A DNA stretch of 64,000 bases from NCBI GenBank assembly GCA_002723275.1, contig PBNZ01000021.1:111931-175930 (forward strand), given 5' to 3'. The position numbers and the translations under genes are program-made. The notes beneath the pieces are model-generated. The model did no database searches. It saw nothing but the letters and a program-made list of their open reading frames with translations, and was not told the DNA's origin. Of this stretch, positions 8,221 to 17,358 are shown piece after piece. The DNA is from Planctomycetaceae bacterium. Its GTDB lineage: Bacteria > Planctomycetota > Planctomycetia > Pirellulales > Pirellulaceae. Each line of letters begins with the position of its first letter. Within the stretch, counting starts at the first letter, position 1.

Positions 8221-10670
8221 GCATCTGCCTCAGCGATTTCAATGGAAGGGCTTGGTCGACCGCACAGCACACTTGCAATCAATCCGACCACAACGGACAC
8301 GGTAAATGAAGAGGGAATAATCCAGAGAAAACTGATTCCCTGTTCACCAAAAAGCTCTTGCCAAAAGGCGATCAGGATCGCAGTCGCAATCCCCGAGAAA
8401 GATCCCACGAGCGTTCCCAGCGTATTGGCTCGTTTGACAAACATCGCCATAAAAAACAGGTAGAAGAGCGGCGCCGTGAAAAGATTAGCAACCTTGTAAA
8501 TGACCTCCAACATATTGCCTTGAATGTTGCCGATCTGAGAGCTTAACAATACGACCAACAGGCCAACGAAAGCCGAGGTCCAACGGACGAATCGAACGGG
8601 GAGCGGTTCAAGGTGATCTTGCCGCACCAAACGTCGAATGAAATCCTCACTAATCACTGCCGCTGATGAATTCACACCCGACGATAAACTCGACATAGCA
8701 GCCGCCAACAGACCGGCGATCACCAAACCACTGAAACCGATTGGCAAGCCAACGACAACAAAGCGGGAAAAGAGACCATCGGCATTGGCATAAACCGATT
8801 GACCATCCGCCAATCGTTGTGGAAATTCAGTGAAATAAGCGAGCAAAGCCAGCCCCAACATCCCCAACAAGGCCGTCACCAGGCAATCGGTCACGAGAGA
8901 GATTCCCAACGTCCGCCGAGCGGCAGCGACATCCTTCGTCGAAAGATACCGTTGTATCGCCATTTGATCGGCTCCCGCGGTGCAAACGTACCAGGCAAAG
9001 GTCCCGAGCATCGCATTCGCCAGAGTCGCGCGAGTGTTCGGGTCAAAACTAAACCAGATCTTCGGCGTCTGCCAATGGGCAGCCCATTCTTGAGGAAACC
9101 AGGCGAATGCGCCACCTACCGCATTTGAAATCAAAACCAGCGAAACTCCCGCTCCCAAAAAGAGAATGAACGTTTGAATAACATCGGTGAATACAACCGC
9201 CTTGAGTCCGCCGAGTGAGGTGTAACAGACGGTCAATAAACCAATACCAAAGGCAAACCAGGGTGTGTAGCCTTGGCTCAAACCCGAAACCGGAATCAAG
9301 ACGATCGCGGTCGTCCAATAAATGATTGATGCCATCCACAAGAATCGCAATGTCAGAAACAGAAACGATCCCAGCAAACGCACAACGATTCCGAATCGCA
9401 ACTCAAGTATTTCATAAGCGCTGGTCACCTTGAGCCGCATGATACGAGGAATCAAGAACCAGCCAACGACCAGATAGATCAGCGGAAATGAACAATATCC
9501 CAACAAGACAATCGGCCCGTTCTTGATCATTTCACCGGGCCACGCCAGATAAGACAAGGTACTGAGCATGGTGGCAAAAAGAGAAAGTCCCACCATCCAG
9601 GAACGCATGCTCCTGCCGCCAAGCAAATAGTCACCTGTCGTTTTCGTGCGACGCGCGTAATAGACCCCAACGGCCAGCATTCCTAATCCATAGAGTGCAA
9701 CAACGCACCAATCGAGGAGGGGCAAACGTACGGTTTGACGACGACCGATTCGGCAGAGTGCATAAGCTGCACTCGTCCGCAAATCGTTTCCAGCTTCTTG
9801 TTCATTCAGCAAAGCTTGCAGGTGTGGTCGCCAGTCATCCCCCATTTCAGCGGCGAGCTCCACGACCTCCGTCCGAGCTTCAGGACTTCCCGTTTGCAGA
9901 ACCGTCAACAATTCGGATTCGACGCCGGCCCGCGCAGCATCATCCTTGGGCAGATGTTGAAAGATCGCGGTCAACAAAGGCACGCGAGCCATTGAATCTG
10001 TGGGCTCCTTGCCGAACGCCGTGGTTAATTGCTGCTGAATCGCTGGAGTCATCTGAGTCAATTGTCGCAGGACCGACCCGGCCATCGCGCGAACCGAAGG
10101 ATCCTGATCGGCCAACATTTGACCGAGCACTTGCTCCGCCTGATCATCATTTTGGTTCGCCAATAACCAGGCAGCGTGAGCTCGAGTTAAATCCGAGCCC
10201 TGATCCATCGCCACGCGAGCCGCATTTTCGAGACCCTCGATATCCCTTGGCTGAACACCGAGTTGTGCCAGAGCTGTAATCGCTTTCCCCTGTTCGAAAC
10301 TCTCTGCATCTTGAGCAGTAGCGACAAGCCGATCCAGATACTGTTGATGTAACTTTTTGTCGTGTTGTTTCAGCCGGGCAAGAACTCGCCACTTGTCGAT
10401 ACGATTGCCGACCTGATCGCCTAATACACCCGACAATGGTTCGGCCACATCCGATCGATAATCCAGACTGGTCAAATGATCGGCGGCTTGGATGATGAGT
10501 GGCCAGTCATCCGAAGCGAGTGCCGTTTGAAGCAATTGAACATGATCGTCTTCTTGCGGAGCCGCATCTTCACGCCCACAGCCGCTGGCCGACGACAGCA
10601 GAACACAGATCGCCATGATCGATATGAGACGACTTCCCGAATCGATCAGATTTTTCCTTCGGCGTGCCAT
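8217..10670 (-). CDS. HEAT-repeat domain fused to sodium:solute symporter (SSS family)
   Basis: An 817-residue fusion. Residues 1-31 are a basic start, a hydrophobic stretch and a lipobox-like SASGC. Residues about 40-310 are alpha-helical HEAT-like repeats (for example AAWLLANQNDDQAEQVLGQM and QDPSVRAMAGSVLRQL). From about residue 317 a 12- to 13-helix transporter follows, with the SSS signature TGDYLLGGRSM and the conserved helices of sodium/sugar, sodium/proline and sialic acid symporters. Plain SSS proteins have about 500 residues and no such N-terminal domain. Predicted topology puts the HEAT domain outside the inner membrane. It overlaps the PhyH gene by 25 bases and the downstream gene by 4, so it is firmly inside the block and is its only importer. 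Substrate unknown. Confidence 0.87.
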   Translation of the reverse strand: MARRRKNLIDSGSRLISIMAICVLLSSASGCGREDAAPQEDDHVQLLQTALASDDWPLIIQAADHLTSLDYRSDVAEPLSGVLGDQVGNRIDKWRVLARLKQHDKKLHQQYLDRLVATAQDAESFEQGKAITALAQLGVQPRDIEGLENAARVAMDQGSDLTRAHAAWLLANQNDDQAEQVLGQMLADQDPSVRAMAGSVLRQLTQMTPAIQQQLTTAFGKEPTDSMARVPLLTAIFQHLPKDDAARAGVESELLTVLQTGSPEARTEVVELAAEMGDDWRPHLQALLNEQEAGNDLRTSAAYALCRIGRRQTVRLPLLDWCVVALYGLGMLAVGVYYARRTKTTGDYLLGGRSMRSWMVGLSLFATMLSTLSYLAWPGEMIKNGPIVLLGYCSFPLIYLVVGWFLIPRIMRLKVTSAYEILELRFGIVVRLLGSFLFLTLRFLWMASIIYWTTAIVLIPVSGLSQGYTPWFAFGIGLLTVCYTSLGGLKAVVFTDVIQTFILFLGAGVSLVLISNAVGGAFAWFPQEWAAHWQTPKIWFSFDPNTRATLANAMLGTFAWYVCTAGADQMAIQRYLSTKDVAAARRTLGISLVTDCLVTALLGMLGLALLAYFTEFPQRLADGQSVYANADGLFSRFVVVGLPIGFSGLVIAGLLAAAMSSLSSGVNSSAAVISEDFIRRLVRQDHLEPLPVRFVRWTSAFVGLLVVLLSSQIGNIQGNMLEVIYKVANLFTAPLFYLFFMAMFVKRANTLGTLVGSFSGIATAILIAFWQELFGEQGISFLWIIPSSFTVSVVVGLIASVLCGRPSPSIEIAEADA

Positions 10671-11410
10671 TCGTCATTCAATTGCTGCTGGTATTGCTCA
10701 CTTGCCGCCTCATTCACGACCGAATCAGCGGAAAAATAGACGAAGCCCAAAGCGCGTCGCAATCGCGAGGATCGATTTGGATCAGCGCGATGTATCGTCA
10801 AGGCATGGTGGACAATCACATCACCAGGAGCCAGGCAAGCGGCCTCCTCTGCTTCAACATCCTCAGCGGTCCCATAATCAATGATTCCCTGACTGAAGCC
10901 CAGCACACGGGTGCGGGAGTGCGGTCGCATGCCTCGTTGATGCGATCCACGCACGTAGTAGATGCACCCATTCTCTCGGTCTACCGTATCCAAGGCCAAC
11001 CAGATCGTAAGGGCCTCGCACGGTTCCAGGAGAAAATAGAATCCGTCTTGGTGCGGCGGAGTCTGATCTCCGATTTTTGGCAACTTGTTGAAGAAGGCTG
11101 CGTCATGTGGCTTGAGTTTCGTGGAGCTCAGATCTCTGGCCAACTCGGCCACAGCCCCCTCTTTCAGCATTTGAGCGAAGAAGGCATTGTGCTTTTCCAT
11201 ACGAGAGAGCATACGAATTTGCCGTCGTTCTTCGGGATCCTCACAGAAGACGTCCATGTCGGGCAAGTTCGGAACCGTTTCGTCAACATACCGTTGAAGA
11301 TTCGTGCGAACGGTGTTCAACGCCCCTTCATCCAAGAAGTTACGCACAATCACAAAGCCATCTCGTTGGAAAGATGCTCTGATATCATCCTTTTGTTGCG
11401 GCCATTTCAT
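10646..11410 (-). CDS. Phytanoyl-CoA dioxygenase (PhyH) family protein
   Basis: Fe(II)/2-oxoglutarate-dependent oxygenase of the PhyH family, 254 residues. The facial triad is visible: His120-x-Asp122 in PPHQDGFYF and the distal His207 in HHALTIHRADPN, with Arg residues shortly after that could bind 2-oxoglutarate. GCIYYVRGSHQRG is the typical mid-region. Family members hydroxylate or oxidatively cleave small molecules. The ATG at 11410 is preceded by GAGAGGGA about 10 bases upstream. It overlaps the symporter gene by 25 bases. In this block it could open a C-N or C-O bond or demethylate the imported compound; that is inference from position. Confidence 0.88.
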   Translation of the reverse strand: MKWPQQKDDIRASFQRDGFVIVRNFLDEGALNTVRTNLQRYVDETVPNLPDMDVFCEDPEERRQIRMLSRMEKHNAFFAQMLKEGAVAELARDLSSTKLKPHDAAFFNKLPKIGDQTPPHQDGFYFLLEPCEALTIWLALDTVDRENGCIYYVRGSHQRGMRPHSRTRVLGFSQGIIDYGTAEDVEAEEAACLAPGDVIVHHALTIHRADPNRSSRLRRALGFVYFSADSVVNEAASEQYQQQLNDEWHAEGKI

Positions 11411-11458
11411 GTTCGTCGGTCCCTCTCGTGGAAGGCTGTTCGCTAACCCGGCTTGCCA

Positions 11459-12253
11459 TTATTTCAAGCGGTTATCAAAGGTGAAGCCAAGTGCCGCATA
11501 TTGAGCCTGCAGGGCTTCGTGAGCAAGTTTGATCGTGACGATATCCGCACCCGAACAAATGAATCGCCCCTTCATATCCATGTACTTTTGCGCTTCTTCG
11601 GGAGAACCCACGGGTCTTCCCCAATGTTTTCCACATTGAATCGCGGCATTCGCAACACGTTCCGTTGCCTCAATAATTTTGGGGTGCTGAATTTCACCGG
11701 GGATTCCCAGTTGCAAACTCATGTCGGCTGGCCCGAGCATCAACACATCAACCCCTTCCACGGCAGCGATCTGCTCGACGTTTTCCAAGGCAGCGGCCGT
11801 TTCGATCTGAATAATGATAACGGTCTCTTGGTTGGCCTGCTCCGTATATTCCGCAATGGGCATGGAGAGATAAGGCACGTCCGCGTTGGCCGCGTCGCAA
11901 CCACGGCGTCCCAGCGGCGGAAACTTGCACCAGTGGACAACCTCAGCGGCCTCTTCGGCTGTGTCACACTGCGGATACATGATGGCATGGGCTCCGACTT
12001 CGAGCATGCGGCCCATCCGCAAATACTCGCCCTTCGCTGGTCGCACGACGATGTCCGAAGATCCGACTCGAGCCGCCGCCATTAAACTGGTGACGCGTTC
12101 CAGACTGATGCCGTGGTGCTCCATGTCGACCCAAATACCATCAAAGCCCATTAGACTTGTCATCTCAAAAAGCGCAGAATCTCCAAAGTGCAAACAGGTA
12201 ATCAGCACAGGTTCATCACGCGCAAGCTTCGCCTTGATTCGACTTTGTCGCAT
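11459..12253 (-). CDS. HpcH/HpaI-family class II aldolase (2-keto-3-deoxy acid aldolase)
   Basis: Divalent-metal-dependent aldolase of 264 residues that splits 2-keto-3-deoxy acids into pyruvate and an aldehyde. Family residues are in place: the catalytic His in DMEHHGIS (His46), Arg71 in RPAKGE, and the metal ligands Glu151 (IQIETA) and Asp177 (LGPADMS). The conserved FPPLGRRGC segment is also present. Relatives include 2-dehydro-3-deoxyglucarate aldolase and 2-keto-3-deoxy-L-rhamnonate aldolase. It suggests the pathway passes through a 2-keto-3-deoxy acid and ends in pyruvate, although no obvious sugar-acid dehydratase is in the window. It lies 109 bases after the fused amidohydrolase/aminotransferase gene and 48 bases before the PhyH gene. 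Confidence 0.9.
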   Translation of the reverse strand: MRQSRIKAKLARDEPVLITCLHFGDSALFEMTSLMGFDGIWVDMEHHGISLERVTSLMAAARVGSSDIVVRPAKGEYLRMGRMLEVGAHAIMYPQCDTAEEAAEVVHWCKFPPLGRRGCDAANADVPYLSMPIAEYTEQANQETVIIIQIETAAALENVEQIAAVEGVDVLMLGPADMSLQLGIPGEIQHPKIIEATERVANAAIQCGKHWGRPVGSPEEAQKYMDMKGRFICSGADIVTIKLAHEALQAQYAALGFTFDNRLK

Positions 12254-12362
12254 TAAGCCGGATACCCTTTCTTGTCTTGTTTCAAAAATTCAAATGGCCG
12301 CCGACATATTAGCAGAATTTATTGGCGTCATTGCATTCAGGCAGGGCAGCAATCCACGAATT

Positions 12363-14780
12363 CTAAGTCAACCTGCGAAAACCAGAATGTTTGACACCAT
12401 GGTCCAGTCGTTGGTGTACGTTATTCTCGGAGATGGCGACCGCTAATTCACCGAAGACTTGATCCAGCGTCTCCAAATACCTCGCGACAATCGACTGCGT
12501 ATGGGCCAACGTCAATGAGCAGATACCGGCCACGAGATAACCGCGTGCCAACATCAAATTCGTCATCAGCGTCAGCAATGCCGCGTTGTCCGGATGGTCG
12601 AAACTCAACATACAAGAAGCGGGGCGACCGCTGATGAGAACCGGGAGTTCATGTTTTGTGGCCAATTCCCGCCAACCCTGCATTACCTGAGTTCCCACTT
12701 CTTTGAGATGAGCTGGCACATCGATGCGTTGCATTTTTTTGATCGAGGCAACCGCCGCGGCTGGCCCTACGCCTTCGGTCCAGTAAGTACTTGAGATAAA
12801 GGAATCCTGGCAAGCTTGCATGGCGTCGGCCTGACCAATCACCGCCGCCATCGGAAAACCGTTACTCATGCCCTTCGCAAACACTGCCAGATCGGGTTCG
12901 ACATCATACATTCGATGAGCTCCGCCGAGACACAAACGCCAAGCCGAAGAAATCTCATCGAAAACCAACAGAGCTCCACGCTGATGGGCACCGTCGCGAG
13001 CGGCTTCCAGAAATCCATCGATGGGATCGACACTGCGCGTGGGCTCCATCACAACGGCAGCAAGTTGGTCTCCACAACGGTCTAATGCCGATTCGAGTTG
13101 CTCAAAGTCATTGTATTGGAATGTTGCCACGGTACCGGCCAATTCGGCGGGCACCCCGGTTGGCTCGAGCCCCGGCAACAAGTGCGAATCCAGTCGATGC
13201 GGTCCCGTCTGTTCCTGATCCGTCTGCAGATTTGCGGCCAGGTACCAATCATGCCAGCCATGGTATCCGCAAACGGCGACTTTACTACGACCGGTCACTG
13301 CACGAGCAACGCGAACCGCAGCCGCCATCGCCTCGCCCCCGGTACGAGTAAACCGGGCCTGGTCGGCCCATGAATGAATGTCGATGAGCAATTGGGCCAG
13401 TTCGACTTCGTCGGCAGTTTGCTGCGTTGCCATACTGCCCAGATGCACTCGGCGAATCACAGCATCATTAACGTCTGGATCGGCATAGCCCAACACACAT
13501 GACAAGATGCCACAGTGCGACATGTCGACGTAACGATTGCCATCGGTGTCCACCACTTCACAACCGATCGCCTGTTGAAAATAGGCTGGCCAACGTCCGG
13601 GCGCGAACATTTCCGGCCGTTTCGAAAGCAGCTGAGTTCCGCCTGGAATCAGCGTTTTCGCGCGTTGATACAGCGTTTGGACATGGTTGTTGTGATCTTC
13701 GATTTCAGACTCATTCTGCGCCGTTCGCCGACGTTTACCGGCTGCCAACAATTGCCGCGCGTTATGGCTGAATATTTGCTCGACGTCCGAATCGCGAAGC
13801 GCCATTGTGCGACAGGCTTGCTGCAAGGCCAACAGTGACTCGACTCCAACAAGCTGTGGTTGATTCAACGAGGTCTCATGCCATTCGGCATTGTAATCAT
13901 GCAACCAATAGAATCCGTCCCCGATCGAAACACATCGTCCTCGCATTTCCGATACGGGAAAATCACTCCCATACAGCAGTCGTGACGGTCCAAAGTTGCG
14001 CAGGATCGCCTCCATCCCAGCAGATTCGCAAACCGCCGAGGTGTCGAACCAAACGTTAGGTATCCCACGCAATGAGGCAATGCCTTCCACCGTATGGTTT
14101 GCATTGAAGCCCCGCGCGGCATGCGCGAGAATGAGATGAGCATGAGGATATTGTCGACAATAGTTCTGAATGTATTGCTGATTCCGAACGTCACTGAGAG
14201 CACCTTCCAGCACCATGTGCATCATGATGACCAATTCGTGGCGGTTTGCGATCTCCCAGGCCCAGTCGGGCAGAAACTCACCTTGCTCTGCCGCGAAGGT
14301 ATCCTCACGGGCGGCAAACACGTGATACACCTTGAAGCCCACGAAGCCTTGACGCAAGAGAGTCGATTCGACCTCTACAGGATCGTCATCGGGTCGAATT
14401 AACATTAGCGCCGAACTACCGGGCGCATCGGCCAGCGAATCAATGACAAAATCATTGGCAACACGACAATCCAAACCGGCAATCGGAAATCCAAAATAGA
14501 GACCGTCCTGGACAACACGTTCCCCCATCCACTGTTGCATGCAACGAACGAGCGTCGAATGGTCAACGGCCGCTGGGTCGGGCAACTGCTCGGGTGAAAG
14601 CTGCGGTAACAAATGACTCAAGTCATAGAGGTGCGCGTGAAAATCGAACGAATCGGGCGGCACGAAAGAACCAATTCGCCGACCGAAAATTTCACGATCG
14701 GCTTCTTCATAACTTAAGGCATGGACGTTCGCAGCTCGCAATAAGAGCTGCTGTGCCTTCGTCAGGTTTAGATCGTTCAT
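12363..14780 (-). CDS. Bifunctional fusion: amidohydrolase-2 domain + class III aminotransferase (GSA aminomutase-like)
   Basis: An 805-residue two-enzyme fusion. Residues about 40-345 form a metal-dependent TIM-barrel amidohydrolase: HxH in DFHAH (48, 50), a candidate carbamylated Lys150 in GFKVYHVF, His188, His220 in LILAH and Asp273 in YGSDFP. Residues about 360-785 form a class III PLP aminotransferase resembling glutamate-1-semialdehyde aminomutase: LIPGGTQLLSKRP, GYHGWHDW, the FDEI cofactor aspartate (608) and the PLP lysine in VFAKGMSNGFP (Lys636). All key residues of both halves are present, so both may be active. Fusion implies that hydrolysis (ring or lactone opening, or decarboxylation) and transamination are consecutive steps. 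It starts 26 bases after the upstream secreted propeller gene. A heme-biosynthesis role is unlikely given the context. Confidence 0.87.
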   Translation of the reverse strand: MNDLNLTKAQQLLLRAANVHALSYEEADREIFGRRIGSFVPPDSFDFHAHLYDLSHLLPQLSPEQLPDPAAVDHSTLVRCMQQWMGERVVQDGLYFGFPIAGLDCRVANDFVIDSLADAPGSSALMLIRPDDDPVEVESTLLRQGFVGFKVYHVFAAREDTFAAEQGEFLPDWAWEIANRHELVIMMHMVLEGALSDVRNQQYIQNYCRQYPHAHLILAHAARGFNANHTVEGIASLRGIPNVWFDTSAVCESAGMEAILRNFGPSRLLYGSDFPVSEMRGRCVSIGDGFYWLHDYNAEWHETSLNQPQLVGVESLLALQQACRTMALRDSDVEQIFSHNARQLLAAGKRRRTAQNESEIEDHNNHVQTLYQRAKTLIPGGTQLLSKRPEMFAPGRWPAYFQQAIGCEVVDTDGNRYVDMSHCGILSCVLGYADPDVNDAVIRRVHLGSMATQQTADEVELAQLLIDIHSWADQARFTRTGGEAMAAAVRVARAVTGRSKVAVCGYHGWHDWYLAANLQTDQEQTGPHRLDSHLLPGLEPTGVPAELAGTVATFQYNDFEQLESALDRCGDQLAAVVMEPTRSVDPIDGFLEAARDGAHQRGALLVFDEISSAWRLCLGGAHRMYDVEPDLAVFAKGMSNGFPMAAVIGQADAMQACQDSFISSTYWTEGVGPAAAVASIKKMQRIDVPAHLKEVGTQVMQGWRELATKHELPVLISGRPASCMLSFDHPDNAALLTLMTNLMLARGYLVAGICSLTLAHTQSIVARYLETLDQVFGELAVAISENNVHQRLDHGVKHSGFRRLT

Positions 14781-14806
14781 GAACGGGTCAGCAGAAAAAG
14801 CTCGAA

Positions 14807-17248
14807 CTATTTGAACTGCATCGAGTAAACGTCGGCATCTTTAAGGACGAATCGAAGACGTATTGGTTTGCCTGCGAGCTCTTCAAGCTTCCCATCACCC
14901 TTCCAACGCACGACTCCCTCAAGTCGGTCGCCAATGAGCGTTGCACAATCGGCCAGGGAGAACCCGGGAATCGCCTTTCCATCCACATCCTGCAATTCAA
15001 CGGTAATCGAACCCGCCGCACTCGTCGCATAATTGAGTTGGAGTTGCGTGTCCTTGGATGCGTCAAACACGATCGGTTTGGTAATAACTTCACCCGGCTG
15101 ATAGCCTGCATGCAGCGAAGCAAAGCCATCGGTGCGAAGCGTAAATCTCTGCAAGAAGGCTGTTGGCTGTCCGTAATTTTTCTGGATATAGAACGAAATC
15201 TGCTCTTCTCCGGTCGGTACAATCCCGAGAGCAGGATAGTTGGTTCGTGAGACCCAATTCTCGAGACCAAGCCCCGGTCGCACGAAAGATTCCATGAATG
15301 TGCGATCGTATTGACTGCCACCTCGCGTCGTCAACAAGACCGCATCCGAGCAGTCACGAAAATAACGATGATCGACGTTGATCCGCTTCGCTTCTTCCGG
15401 CGTCAACACTTGTCGATTCGGCATGAATCGAGCTGCAATACCGAGGGAAATATGCGGGGCACGAAAGTAAGGTGACGTCTGATTGGTGTAGAGATGTTCG
15501 TGCGGAGTATCTCCGAAGGTCATCTCAACCGGATCAGTCCAATGAATAAAATCTTTCGAGGTGGTCCGGCTGACCGTTCGAAAACCGCTGTAACCCGATC
15601 CCGTCCAAGTCCGGAAATAACAGACATACTGTTGCTCGGATTCCGAGTAAAACGAAACGTTTTGCGAATCGAAAACGCCTTTCGTAAAGACGGGCTCTTC
15701 CTGGATTCTCTTCCAGTTAATACCGTCAGGCGAAGCGTACGCCAGCAAACCCTTCGCCGTACCACCGAGTGCCTTGTAACGTTGGCTCGCAGGGGCTCTA
15801 GGATTCGCATCCTTGAACGGCGAGAAGTTGTGTGTGGCCGGTGCGTGATTCGCTAGGATCACGTTGTTGTCACGAGTGCCATCGACTTCATAGATTTTGA
15901 GATTCGGCTTCTCCCAGTGGATACCATCGCGGCTTTCGGCATAACAGGTCACTTCTGAACTACTGCCATCGCCACCGACACGAGGAAGACCGCGATAATA
16001 CATTCTCAACAGATCACCATCATGGATCACCGTAATGTAACCACAAAAGGCGCCTTCCCACGGACGATCAAAGGTTAGAACTTTTTCAGCAGCCCGAGGA
16101 GCGTGCATCTGCAAGGTCGCATTCTCCATGCGATCGATCAGATGATGGTCCACAAAAAGTTCACGTCGACTTCCGATATCGATTGGCTCGGCTGCACTTT
16201 CCTTTGCAGCAGCATCGGTATCGAAGCGGACCTTGGCCAGGTAGATGTTCGTTTTGCCTTCATGGCTGGCGTAATAGCTGACCCAAAGCGTATCATCTCG
16301 CCAAAGCATGCCCGGATAACTAGTATCTCCGCCCGACGGTAGTCGCAAGAAGGGCTTCATCGTCCCGTCTTCAATATCCAACTCAACAAGTTCAGTTCGA
16401 GCGCCACCATCATACAAACGGCCCGATCCAATCCAGCCACCATCAAGGTCACGAATAAAATTAGGGCCACCAATACGGGCGCCCAGATCATGCCACTTCC
16501 AATCCTTGTAGGGTGGTTTGGCAACGCCAAGGTAAGCCGAATTGCCAGTTCCATCACGACGATGGAAACAATAAGCATTCCCCTGTTCATCGAAACGAAG
16601 ACGCGCTTCGGTCGGCCATCCGCCTTCGGTCAGCAATTCATCGGTAACCGTTTCGTAATGAATGCCATCTTTCGTTTTCAGCAGCGAACTCTTCCCTCGA
16701 TCATCTGGCGTGCCATACGCAACTCCGTAGGCCGTATCTCCATGCCAAGTAACTCGCCACAACCAACGTCCGAGGGGAACGACGATACGTGGCTCCGTAA
16801 AACTCTTTCCATCTTCGGAGAAACTCACGAAGGTTCCTGTAGAACGTCCAGTGGATAGATTCTGTTGAGCTCCGCCGAGCACCATCAAGCGGTCGTCAGG
16901 GGTCACTGACAGGGCAGCATCTCGCAGATCATAGTCATCCAGATCCAACAAGCCTGCCGATTCCCATTTGTCACCATCGCTGGTCACAATGATCCTGAGC
17001 TTCCCGATGTCGCCCGCATGCCCCTTGCCTTCGCGAAAAGCACAATAGATTTTCCCATTCCACTCCACCAGGTCGGTAAAGGCATTGTGCGGAGCATCAT
17101 CCCAAATTCGTTTCGTGTCAACTTGTGCAACTTTATCTTCGTAGGTGGAAGCCTCGGTCTTCTCAATCAAGCCGAACCAGGTCGTCAAACCCATGAAGGC
17201 AAGAACGCAGATCATGAAAGGGGGCAGCGAGCGATTTGGGTCACACAT
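14807..17248 (-). CDS. Secreted two-domain beta-propeller protein (sialidase-like + glycosidase-like)
   Basis: About 813 residues with an N-terminal signal or anchor (MICVLAFMGLTTWFGLIEK). Residues about 40-350 look like a sialidase-type propeller: DGDKWES, SEDGKSFTEPR and TKDGIHYETV resemble Asp-box-like turns. From about residue 360 (RRELFVDHHLID) a second, five-bladed-propeller-like domain follows, as in secreted glycosidase-family 32/43-like proteins (DGDLLRMYYRG, AESRDGIHWEKPNL, SPDGINWKRI). Catalytic acids cannot be assigned by eye. The ATG at 17248 is chosen because AGGAA lies about 7 bases upstream; the ATG at 17287 adds a charged 13-residue leader. The second half is paralogous to the next upstream gene. 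Likely role: binding or cutting of an extracellular glycan whose product the block degrades. Confidence 0.75.
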   Translation of the reverse strand: MCDPNRSLPPFMICVLAFMGLTTWFGLIEKTEASTYEDKVAQVDTKRIWDDAPHNAFTDLVEWNGKIYCAFREGKGHAGDIGKLRIIVTSDGDKWESAGLLDLDDYDLRDAALSVTPDDRLMVLGGAQQNLSTGRSTGTFVSFSEDGKSFTEPRIVVPLGRWLWRVTWHGDTAYGVAYGTPDDRGKSSLLKTKDGIHYETVTDELLTEGGWPTEARLRFDEQGNAYCFHRRDGTGNSAYLGVAKPPYKDWKWHDLGARIGGPNFIRDLDGGWIGSGRLYDGGARTELVELDIEDGTMKPFLRLPSGGDTSYPGMLWRDDTLWVSYYASHEGKTNIYLAKVRFDTDAAAKESAAEPIDIGSRRELFVDHHLIDRMENATLQMHAPRAAEKVLTFDRPWEGAFCGYITVIHDGDLLRMYYRGLPRVGGDGSSSEVTCYAESRDGIHWEKPNLKIYEVDGTRDNNVILANHAPATHNFSPFKDANPRAPASQRYKALGGTAKGLLAYASPDGINWKRIQEEPVFTKGVFDSQNVSFYSESEQQYVCYFRTWTGSGYSGFRTVSRTTSKDFIHWTDPVEMTFGDTPHEHLYTNQTSPYFRAPHISLGIAARFMPNRQVLTPEEAKRINVDHRYFRDCSDAVLLTTRGGSQYDRTFMESFVRPGLGLENWVSRTNYPALGIVPTGEEQISFYIQKNYGQPTAFLQRFTLRTDGFASLHAGYQPGEVITKPIVFDASKDTQLQLNYATSAAGSITVELQDVDGKAIPGFSLADCATLIGDRLEGVVRWKGDGKLEELAGKPIRLRFVLKDADVYSMQFK

Positions 17249-17358
17249 GGCTGATTCCTTTTCCTTTTTGCAATCACCATCCGCCAAACTCAGTGGCAGA
17301 AAGATTGGTCGTACAAAGGGAGCATGGTACAGGAGGGGGCTACGTCGACTCTACACGA

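Noticed and set aside
10664-11446. 260-residue plus-strand ORF
   Set aside because: Antisense to the PhyH gene, whose active-site motifs are intact.
12363-14780. hemL (heme biosynthesis) for the aminotransferase half
   Set aside because: Fused to an amidohydrolase and set in a catabolic block; resemblance to GSA aminomutase is at family level only.
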